Of a stretch of 19,299 nucleotides of DNA, positions 10,904 through 19,274 are shown piece after piece (within the stretch, counting starts at the first letter, position 1; every line of letters starts with the position of its first letter). Location: NCBI GenBank assembly GCA_003990745.1, contig RBNI01002205.1, forward strand, positions 1-19,299, written 5' to 3'. The DNA is from Jimgerdemannia flammicorona. Taxonomy: Eukaryota > Mucoromycota > Endogonomycetes > Endogonales > Endogonaceae. Under the pieces are notes generated by a model. The model did not search any database. It was not told the DNA's origin and was given only the letters and a program-made list of their open reading frames with translations. The position numbers and the translations under genes were made by a program.

Positions 10904-11081
10904 GAGGCTTGGACTTCTTTTGCTCAAACCACTTGGAGTGAGCTAAGCCACACAGGCATCTTTCGGCGAAAGACAACACGTTTTCAAGTTTTTATTTCGA
11001 ACACACTGGTGTACATCATGTGGCGGGAGTCTACCTACAAGGCACAACAAGTTTCAAAGAAAACTGTCAAGTTTTGGCGAC
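10904..11081 (+). promoter_or_regulatory. LINE B 5' UTR, presumed internal promoter
   Basis: LINEs must carry their promoter within the transcript, so this 178 bp leader is the expected site. CpG survives here (six sites: two in TTCGGCGAA, then ACACG, TTCGAA, GGCGGG and GGCGAC), unlike most of the element. A perfect 6 bp inverted repeat, CTTTCGGCGAAAG at 10960-10972, could form a tight hairpin in the RNA or bind a dimeric factor. No TATA box is obvious. The promoter role is inference. Confidence 0.5.
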
Positions 11082-12896
11082 ATGGCTAATCAAGAATCCT
11101 CTAGCTCTGAGCATCTGGAGAGGAGGAGGCCTGGTCTGGGCCTTCCTAAGAGCTTTGCAGCTGCTGCAGGGACTGGTGTGGCTGCTGGGAGGGCTGGTGG
11201 ACAGGGGAGGACTGGTGGGCTTGAGGCCTGGTATATGGTGGTTGGGAATAGGAGGACTGCAGCTAGATCCATGGGGGTTGGACAGGGGGGGCATAGTGTT
11301 GACAGGGGGAGGGGTCAGGTGATGAGTCAGGTGACGGGTCAGGTGGCTGGTAGGGGACAGGGGTCTGGTGGTGTGATGCTGGGGACTGGTTCTTCTGTAG
11401 CTGAGCAGGTGGCTGGAGAGAGGACTGCTGGTGGTGCAGCTGTGCCTGGTGGGATGACTATGGGGGTTTCAGGAACCAAGAGGAAGGTGACTCTGGCAGC
11501 AGGAACAGGCGAGTTGGTGGTGAGGCCTTTCTTCCACAAATCGGTATCGATATGGGCAGTCTCGGCAAATTTTCTGGGATTGGCGATGTCAGCAAAGGAG
11601 GTTCTGAGACTGGTGGGGGAGGAAGTGGCTGGGGCAGAATCCCTGAAGTTCATCTCTTCAGTGGAGGCTGGGGAGATTGGATTTGTGGAGGAGGATGCAA
11701 TGGTGAAGGTGCTGGAGAAAGGGATGGTGGTCAAGGGTGTTCAGATTGGAATAGTGAGGTGTCTGAGGTGGGATCCATGTGCTGTTCAGCTGGTGGTGGA
11801 AGGATTGCCAACATTGGGCAGACAGGAGACCAAGGAGATGGTGGTGGAGGCACTGGGTGGATATGGCGAGATAGTGGACTTTGGGTTCATGTTTTGGGAG
11901 GGCACCAAATTGAGGAATGGCAACTGCGAGGTAATGCTGTGACTGGAAGGCAAGGAGGCCACTGGGCTGAGCCGCAACTGGCCTAAGGGGATCAGAATTG
12001 GGGGGCAAGAGTACAAGATGTGGAGGAGGAAGGGAGCAGAACCAGAGGAGGAAGAGTTGGTAATTGCTCTGGAGGAGAGGGAGGCTGCCAAGGAGCTGCG
12101 AAAGAGGAAGTGGGAGGAGTATGCCAAGGATTGGGTCTGGATCGAGGCTGATGGCAAGCGGAAGAGGTGGCGGAAGGGAAACTGGGAGCATCTGTAGGCG
12201 GCCATTCAGGGAGCCACAGTGAAAGAGGAGGTGAGAGTAGAAGTGGCCAAGAATCAGATGGAAGGAGTGGAGGCAGTAGAGGTGTCATCTTTCCAGCTGG
12301 GTGGTGTAGAGGACTCAGCACATGTGCCAGTGAGAGGAAAGTGGGCAGATAAGGAGGAGGTTGGTGGAGGAGGCTTTGAGGTAGATAATGAAGTGGTGCC
12401 GGAGACTCAGGTAGAGGATATCTGTATAGCTGGGGCGACGAATGTTCATTGGGAGTGCCCTGAAGCTGGCAAGGTTATTTGCTTGGAGAAAGTTGCAGAG
12501 GAGGATGAGCTGGTAGATGTGGCTTCTGATGTGTCCGCAGATAGAGAGCAACTGCAAGAGCTGAGCAGGACCCCCAGGCCATCGACTCCTGGGCCCCTGG
12601 TGATGACGGCAGAGAGCTGGTATCAGGCAGTACTCGAGGAGCTGGCAGAGGAAGATATTAAGGAAGTGGACGTGTTTCAGGGATCTCAGGAGGCTTGGGA
12701 GAGATTCCTCAATGTCACAATACAGGGGTCTAAGCTGGTGATGGCAATGGTGGCTGCCCTTCTGGATGATGAAGGATATGATATTGATGAAAGCAGGATG
12801 GCCGACATCAGGAAGGTGGCAACAGAGAGAGTGGACCTATTCTGCGGCAGTGCGAATGGTGATCGAATCTGGAGGGCAATTTGTGAGGACCAGTGA
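11082..12896 (+). pseudogene. LINE B ORF1 protein, RNA-binding (two stops)
   Basis: The ATG at 11082 is chosen because it opens the frame directly after the leader and begins MANQESSSSEHLERRR. The frame runs 604 codons to TGA 12894-12896, broken by TGA at 11940 and TAG at 12195; reading resumes in the same frame after each. Residues 1-130 are Gly/Ala/Gln-rich and basic. Residues about 160-230 and 234-310 look like two tandem RRM-like folds: the first has EVLRLVGEEVAGAESLKF and a closing VKGVQIGIVRC, the second QLVVEGLP and GYGEIVDFGF. Residues about 310-370 are rich in Lys, Arg and Trp, and the remainder is acidic. ORF1 proteins of related LINEs bind the element's RNA and form the RNP with ORF2. 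The CCHC zinc knuckles usual after the RRM folds are not seen; a basic Arg/Lys stretch stands in that place. The stops fit CGA and CAG codons changed by C-to-T. The function is inferred from position and fold pattern. Confidence 0.75.
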
Positions 12897-12962
12897 GAAA
12901 TCATTAGAGGAAGGGCTGAGAAGGTGGTAGCGGTTCCAGATGAGCTTTTAACAATTCCCTTA

Positions 12963-15900
12963 ATGATGATGAACAACATACATATACTGTCGATCAATGT
13001 CAATGGATTGCAGGATGGTGTTAAAAGATAGCGGCTTTTCAGATAGCTTAAAGTCAGGAGGATGATGTGGTGTTTCTTCAGGATGTTTGGGCTTATGACG
13101 AGTCAGACTATGAGATGTGGAGTAAAGAATGGTATGGTGGAGCAGGTTGGAATAAGCAGGTGGGCATCTTAGTTGGTGTAGGCAAAGGGGAGCTGGTGGA
13201 GATAGAGATCTATGGTGACAGATTGATCTGGGAAAGACTAAAGAGTGGGGCAGGTGATGGGTTGACGGTTGGCTTGGTTTACCTCCCTGTAGTTGGCAGA
13301 GAGTGAAAGCAATGGGTTGAGAGATGGCAGGCGTGGGTTGGTCAGGAGGTGGTTACTTTAGACATTCTGGGGGGGGACTTCAATATAGTGCGTGATCATA
13401 TGCTAGATAGGTCTGATGGTGGAGCAGGAGTTGCGGTATCCTCTGGACTTGCTCAGTGGCTTCAGGTGGAGCATGACATGGGTTTGGTGGACGGTGTGTG
13501 ACAACGACAGGGGGATAAGTTGGGACCTTTTACTTGGTGGCATTCAGTTGGAACAACATTAGTTGGGACACAGATAGATTGGGTACTAGTGGCAGAGTGC
13601 TGGGGCAATATACTGGACACTGCTGAGGTGCGCTGGTGCCCCTGGTCTGATCACTGGGGAGTGGAGGTTTGTGGTTGATTCCAGGTAGCCAGCAGTGGTG
13701 GAGGGCGCTGGCGCCTCAATGTAGCCTTACTCAGGAGAAAGGAGGAGAGGGACAATTTTGTGGCAGTTATGAGACAGGAAGTTCTGCAATGGCGGAATGA
13801 AGAGCAGGTGATAGCTGAATGGTGGGGTAAATTCAAACACTTGGCTGGTGCCTACTGGCGTGATGTGGGAGAAGTGGCAGAAAAGGAACAGAAGGACAAG
13901 GAAAGAAGAGTAGAGAAGGGGCTGAGATGGCAATTGAAGCTTTTGGGAAAGGGGAACTTGTCTGGAGTAGTGTGCCACCAGTTGGCATTGAAGGTGGCAG
14001 AGCTGCAGGCAGATTTAAGAGTATCAGAGACCAGGGTGGTGGATGGTCTGCTGGCCAGGCTGCGAGCTAGGTGGTTTGAAGAAGGAGAGAGGCCAATGAG
14101 ATATCTATCTGGTGTTCTGAAGGCCAGGAGAGTATGACATAGTTGGGCCTCAGTACTGCGTGAAGATGGCATGGAAGTCTCTGGGATTGCTGAGATGTTA
14201 GGGGAGGTGTCTGGTCAATGGCAAACTCTTTGGCAGGATGGAGGGGAACAAGCTGAAGAGGCTGGACTTGGGGAGGTTGATGACAATATGGTGACTAATT
14301 GGCCAGTAACAGCAATTCCCGAGATAGGGGAGGCAGTCATGGGGGAGGTGTCTCTAGATGAGGTATTGGAAGTACTGAGAAAGATGCAGACTGGTTCATC
14401 TCCTGGGGAGGATGGGTTGCCCTGGAAATTCTGGAAGGAGTTCAAGGCTGAGTTTGGTGACTGGTTGATAGAGATGGCCAATGCTGTTCTGACAGAGGGT
14501 AGCTGGATTGGTAATGGGTCCTTGGGGCTAGTTTCTCTTCTATATAAGGAGAAGGGAGATCGCTGAGTGTGGTGTAATTGGTGACCTATCATGCTGCTGA
14601 ATGTGGATAGAAAGTTGGTGTCAAAGATTCTAGCAGGGAGGATGTAGCAGTATATTGGTGCACTAGTTGGGGAAGAGCAGTGAGGCTTTGTCAAGGGGAG
14701 GTAGATCAGAGATAGTATTGCTTGGGTACAGAATGTTTTAGAGGGCTGTAGGAGCTGGCAGGTAGATGGACAGATGGTCTTTCTGGATCAAGAGAAGGCC
14801 TATGACAGAGTGTGGTGGAGTTACCTGGAGGCCATTCTAAGGAGGGCAGGGTTTGGTGTAGTAGAGGCAGGGCGACTGATGGGCTTGGTACAGGGAAGCC
14901 GAGCAGCAGTAATGATGAATGGATGGTGTGGACCAGAGTTTACCTTAGGGAGAGGGGTACCACAGGGGGATCCTCTCTCCCCCCTTCTCTATATACTTTC
15001 TCTGGAGCCATTGCTGGTGTGGCTGAAGGGGTGACTCTCTGGACTGTGGATGGGAGATGTGGTCTGGCAGTTGGGCACCTTTGCAGATGATATGGTGGTA
15101 GGATTGGGTAGCTAGGAAGATGTAGCAGTACTGCAAGAAGGGGTAGGACAGTACGAGAGGCTGGCAGGGGCAAAGTTGAATTGGAGCAAGTGTGAGACAA
15201 TGGAACTTGGTACCGGCCTGGGAGGACATGGACAATTTGGACAATTGGTGGCTACAGGGAGTACCATTCATTATCTGGGCATCTGGTTCTCGGTATATGG
15301 GACAGTCCTGCCAAGGGAGTGATGGTGTGGACTGATTCAGAAGTTGGAAGGTTCATTGATGAGTTGGTCAGGGAGAAGCTTCTCCTTGGTTGGCAGGATA
15401 GTGGTCTTGAATGTGTATTGGCTGCCCAAACTGTGGTATCTGGGTTATCATCTGGATTTCCCAGGGTGGGTGGTGCAGCGGCTGAAGAAGATAGTAGAAG
15501 AGTGGATATGGCATAAAAGGTATCTGCAGATTAGATGGAAAACTTTAGTGATGAGGACTACCGATGGAGGCCTGGGGCTGGTGGATTTCAGATGCTGACT
15601 GAAGGTACTTCAGGGTTGGTGGGGGCACCGGATGTTAGAACTTGGTGAGGGAGGTTGGGGCAGGCTGGCCATGGACAATTGGGAGGTCTGGTTCTGCCCT
15701 CGTGGTAAGGTCTGGAAGGATATACGGGGCTTGATTCAGGTTGGAAGAGTAGGTAGGCTGCAGTTTAAGGGGTTCTGGTAGGGTATTATAGAGGCCTGGC
15801 TGGCTATAGGGTTGGCAGGCCCAGAGATAGAGGTGGGTGAGAACCCTAAGCAAAGATGGTGGCAACTGGGAGAGCTGCACATTGGTGGCCACAGTCTGAA

Positions 15901-16594
15901 GGAGTATTCTTTGAGTGAGGCGATAGAGTGGATAAGGTCTGGCCCTCTAGAGAGATGGCCACCTGGTTGGCAGAGGGCTGGTATCGGTGAGGACTGGGAG
16001 TGGGCTCGAATTTGGAATTGGGGAGCCTCAGTATGCAAGATGGTGCCCCCCAAGTACTGGGTGGTTTGGTGGTGATTCTTGAGGTGTAATGTAATGCTGA
16101 GCTATTGGACAGGCTGGATGGAGGTAGATGGCTGTCAGGACTATGAGTGGTATAATGAGATAGATGGAGGGGTCATTCAGACACCAGAATACATTCTGGG
16201 GGCCTGCCCAGACATGGAAGGGTTTTGGCAGTGTTTGGAAGGGTACTGGGGCCCGGAGAGGCATAGGGCAGAGGATCCGGCCAGTCTGGTGGTCAAGTGC
16301 CAGCTGGTTGGGGAAATCGGTGATATATGGGGGGGCCTAGGTCAAGTTTTGGGGGTCTGGATCTTGATGGCGGTACATTGGCAGTGGATCTTTGAACAGA
16401 ACCCGTGGATGGAGACTGGGGAGATGGTGGAGCAGTGGAGGTAGCTTGTCCAGGAGGTGGTTCAGGGGTAGTGGCATCAGGGGAGATGGCTTCAGTCAGG
16501 GGCCGTAAAGAAGATACAAAAAATTGTACAGCAGAGTCGAGGGTACCTGGTGTTAGATGATAGTAAAGTAAGATGGAAGAAAGGAGTTGGCTGA
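12963..16594 (+). pseudogene. LINE B ORF2: AP endonuclease and reverse transcriptase
   Basis: ORF2 nicks target DNA and reverse transcribes element RNA from the nick. The start is the first of three ATG codons in a row at 12963, five codons before the endonuclease motif ILSINVNGL. The frame spans about 1210 codons. Endonuclease (residues 5-240): INVNG, FLQDVW, GGDFNIV, SDHWG. RT (about 470-780): SSPGEDGLP, NW*PIMLLN, GFVKGR, motif A FLDQEKAYDRV, motif B GRGVPQGDPLSPLL, motif C FADD near 15083, GAKLNWSKCE, YLGIWF. A Cys-rich patch with TPEYILGACP lies near 16130-16210. The RT catalytic Asp residues are intact. Nineteen in-frame stops (TAG 13029, 13044, 14645, 14702, 15113, 15779, 16442, 16469; TGA 13304, 13499, 13676, 14135, 14564, 14582, 14681, 15032, 15320, 15596, 16073) kill it. 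A probable one-base loss near 13050-13052, in an A run, shifts the frame between the second stop and FLQDVW. The frame ends at TGA 16592. No RNase H motifs are seen. Confidence 0.9.
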
Positions 16595-16686
16595 AGAGTT
16601 TCACCTCTGTAAAATTTATGATGTTAGTAGTGGTTTGTGTTCTTTGTAATTGTATTAGATAGTTCGTAATAAAGGAGTCCAAGAGA

Positions 16687-16688
<2 letters not shown>
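16595..16688 (+). other. LINE B 3' UTR
   Basis: This is 94 bases between the ORF2 stop and the tail, ending GTAATAAAGGAGTCCAAGAGACT. AATAAAG can serve as a polyadenylation signal; it lies about 20 bases before the A run. The same word sits at the matching place in copies C and A. Confidence 0.7.

Positions 16689-16738
<50 letters not shown>
16689..16738 (+). repeat. Poly(A) tail of LINE B
   Basis: Fifty uninterrupted A residues. The length and purity fit a recent insertion. The last A may belong to the target duplication. Confidence 0.95.
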
Positions 16739-16741
<3 letters not shown>

Positions 16742-16752
16742 ATGGAGATATA
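16738..16752 (+). repeat. Right target site duplication of LINE B
   Basis: AGAGATGGAGATATA is identical to 10889-10903. Confidence 0.9.
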
Positions 16753-17330
16753 TATATCAGAGCATATCTTGACAGATTAGAGAGTAGATAGCTTTTAGTA
16801 GATTTTAAAGAATTACTAGAATAAAAGATATTAGAAAGTAGAAAGATAGTTGAGATAATTTTGATATAACAAGTAATAAATAAGATGAAAATATATAGGA
16901 GAGTTTAGGAAGAATTATTGACCTGTAAGTACTTATAGCATATTATTGAAGATACATAGGTAGTTGAGAGAGAGAGATAGATAGATTTAAGAGATTTAGT
17001 AAAGTAGTGACAGATTATACTAAGAAAGATTATCTAGAGATAATAGTTATAAAATTCAGAAAGAGGGTGTGTTTCTAAAAAAGTAATAATAATGATGCAG
17101 AGTAGTCAGGAGTAGTAGAGTTAGGACCTGAGAGAGTTAGATAGTAAACCAAAGTAAGATAGAATATCTGAATAACTAAGAGAATAAGATAAAAGAGAGA
17201 AGAGAGTTAGGGATTTCAGAACTCTCTAAACTTGATTTCTTCTAGAATACTAGCTACTGCTGTAGCAAGAGGACCTTTTCATATATATAGTATAGATTAG
17301 GGCTAATAAAGTTCTTTAGTATTTATGAGA
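16753..17330 (+). mobile_element. LINE copy A, right (3') segment
   Basis: Translation of the bases after B's insertion point keeps step with B's ORF2 from TPEYILGACP onward: a codon-by-codon comparison gives AYLD opposite EYIL and then about sixteen collinear codons, though with many changes. It is GA-rich like the left part of A. Near 17296 it reads GGGCTAATAAAGTTC, matching the AATAAAG word close to the 3' ends of B and C, so the element probably ends near 17330. A clean poly(A) is absent, as expected of an old, mutated copy. Confidence 0.6.
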
Positions 17331-17880
17331 AATTTTTTTTTTTTATTAATTTTAATTTTTAATTTTTATTTTATATTATAAATATTATTATTGAAATATA
17401 CAACTCAAGTACAGTTGAGCAAATCTATAAACCACACTATATGACTAAATAGTATGACTATTGTCAAATTTTAGATTTATAGATATTTAATTAAAATAGT
17501 TATATACTTATTAATAATTAAATAAAATAATACTTATATTACTAAAAATTATTATATAATAATATTTTTGACAATAATTAGACCAATGATGATGTATACT
17601 ATTATAAAATTTATATAGCATTATAAAATTTATATAGTATTTGACTTATGCTAAATTTTGACTTAATATAATAAAAATTCTTTTTTTTAAACTTTTAGAG
17701 AGATATAAAAAAAATTAAATAAGAATTCTAACTCTATCAAGTTGAAGTAAATCAAGCAGAGAATAATTCTACAGAATTAGATTTTTATATATATTTTTTC
17801 TTGTTACATTCTATACCTTCAAAATTTACCAGGTTTATAGATTCGCCCAACTGTATTACTAGCAATTTGTGACTTGTATA
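17331..17880. other. Very AT-rich DNA, no gene recognised
   Basis: This stretch is poor in G and C, with T runs and TAATTA words. It includes a 19 bp direct repeat (ATTATAAAATTTATATAG plus one variable base) at 17601-17619 and 17620-17638. No reading frame of interest. It may be decayed transposon sequence or a spacer before the CpG-bearing segment. Confidence 0.6.
17601..17638. repeat. 19 bp direct tandem repeat
   Basis: Two adjacent units that differ only in their last base. Confidence 0.8.
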
Positions 17881-19270
17881 TACTAGATGATTACGTACTC
17901 TAGGGTGGCGTCATCAATCTTTACGTCATCATAATTTACAACGCGTAAGAACGCGTAACTTGAGTATCAATAAAAACAACCCGTAATTCCACTACAAAAA
18001 CAACAATTATTTTAATCTAACGATTATATTTCAATTTATTACTATTTTAAAACAAATCTAAAATAATTATTTCTATTAATTATTAGTATTTCTACTACTG
18101 CAATATAATTCATTATAAATAAGTTTGGATATAAGTTTTCGTCATAGTTTAACCTCTTTGCGAGGAGTATTTGAATGAAGCGAGGAAACAAGGGGTGGAT
18201 GGGAACTAAAAAATTGGAGATTGAAACAGATCAAACTGTTAATTCACAGAACGGCTAAATGTAAGATATGCCGATGCCCGGTTTGGCACTTGATTTTCGT
18301 ATTACTTTCTAGATGTTATTTCGCGGTACCATCCTTCAATCGAATCGATGACACCCAAGATCGTTACCACCAGCCGATCTACCCTGTCACCGCCAATCCA
18401 TATCTTTATCTGCTACATGTGGCCCAGCTTATGTGAACGTGAAGCACACCCGGATTGAGCGTGGGCCGTTTGCAGATCTTGCTGCGGTACATGAACGTGC
18501 AAGGTGATGAGGTGTGTGTACTTTCGAATACGGCTGACAATGTCAAATGACCATATTCCAAAAGCGACTCCTGCATAACCATAATAACTACTTCCCAAAA
18601 AATGATACGACGTTGTATTACATTGAGTTCTCTTTTCGATAAAAGTTATGTAGCCGACGTTACTTTAATAATCACTTCACTAACCACTGACGTATAATGT
18701 CCGGTTGAGGTGGTTTGCACGCGATATTTGCTCGTCCCATATCTCGAGGGCTTGGCAGGGACCCGAGTTCAACTATTCATGCGGACGTTTCACCCGCAGA
18801 CGTTGTCGATGCAGTTACGTAAGGTTGGCGATGTTCCTAGTTGCATCTTGGGTATACGCTCACTCAGCCCATCCCCAGATCGGAGCTTGATTCTTGTGAG
18901 TTTTCTGCAATTTAGGCACTAGGCAAAACACGTCAAGAACACCACACGTGGTGGAGCTGGCTTCAGAAAAAGATGATGTAATATGCAGTATATTATTTTG
19001 ATTTTCCATCAACTTTGGAGAGGTTAAAATTTAGTGCCTCGGAGTATTGAGATGTTCTCTGGTCGATCCTCATAAACAAACCAATAAAATAACAGTGACA
19101 GTGTCCCATGTCAAAGAGCGCCTTATCTGACTCGTTATAGTTGGATTCTTTGCGCTTAGAACAAATATCCTTACCCCACTACTGGTGCCGTATCGACGCG
19201 ACGGGTTAAGTCACATCGTTGATTGACGACGGAGTTTTTTTTCTAGAACAGTGTTAGACTCGTGGTGTCT
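17881..19270. other. CpG-bearing segment without a readable gene
   Basis: CpG words are common here (ACGCGT, TTTCGCGGTACC, ATCGAATCGATG, ACGCGATA, TATCGACGCGACGGG), in sharp contrast to everything to the left. The longest frames are only 60-71 codons (18221-18436 +, 18413-18598 -, 18705-18922 +), overlap on opposite strands, and match no family I recognise. The segment may be a gene fragment with introns, a young unmutated repeat, or unique DNA outside the mutated block. I cannot choose between these. Confidence 0.55.
17905..17960. promoter_or_regulatory. Cluster of CGTCATC and ACGCGTAA repeats
   Basis: GCGTCATC (from 17907) and ACGTCATC (from 17921) are followed by two ACGCGTAA words (17941 and 17951, exactly 10 bp apart). 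CGTCA is the half-site of CRE/ATF-type bZIP factors, and ACGCGT is the core bound by MBF-type cell-cycle regulators in fungi. The cluster sits at the left edge of the CpG-bearing segment. A regulatory role is inference; no transcript start or gene is evident next to it. Confidence 0.35.
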
Positions 19271-19274
19271 AGGA

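Larger units (their letters stand above)
10904..16737 (+). mobile_element. Full-length Tad1-like LINE (copy B)
   Basis: A complete 5.83 kb non-LTR retrotransposon. It has a 178 bp 5' UTR, ORF1, ORF2 with endonuclease and reverse transcriptase, a short 3' UTR and a poly(A) tail of about 50, all within perfect 14-15 bp target duplications. The two-ORF layout and the N-terminal AP endonuclease place it in the fungal Tad1/I-like group; no RNase H domain is visible. The perfect duplication and full length show that it is the youngest insertion here. Both ORFs nevertheless hold many stops, so it was inactivated after insertion or copied from a source that could not itself translate these frames. 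The sense strand is G-rich and C-poor throughout, and Trp codons are unusually common. Confidence 0.92.

Noticed and set aside
11658..12191. Long minus-strand frame opposite ORF1
   Set aside because: It arises because the sense strand is G-rich and lacks TTA, CTA and TCA words. The translation is Pro/Leu/Ser-rich and low in complexity, and the plus-strand ORF1 explains the region.
14215..14694. 159-codon minus-strand frame
   Set aside because: It lies opposite the RT domain of LINE B, whose motifs are clear on the plus strand; the reverse frame is a by-product.
11082..16594. Reading TGA and TAG as sense codons (recoding) to explain the long broken frames
   Set aside because: Neighbouring copies A and C show general transition decay including TAA stops, catalytic residues are lost elsewhere, and the stops sit where Arg or Gln codons one transition away are expected. 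Mutation explains them without a new code.
18413..18598. 61-codon minus-strand frame and the overlapping plus-strand frames as small genes
   Set aside because: They are short, overlap on opposite strands, and show no recognisable motif; splice sites could not be fixed with confidence.
18940..18953. CACCACACGTGGTG inverted repeat as an operator
   Set aside because: A single short inverted repeat with an E-box-like core and no gene next to it; expected by chance in a region of this size.
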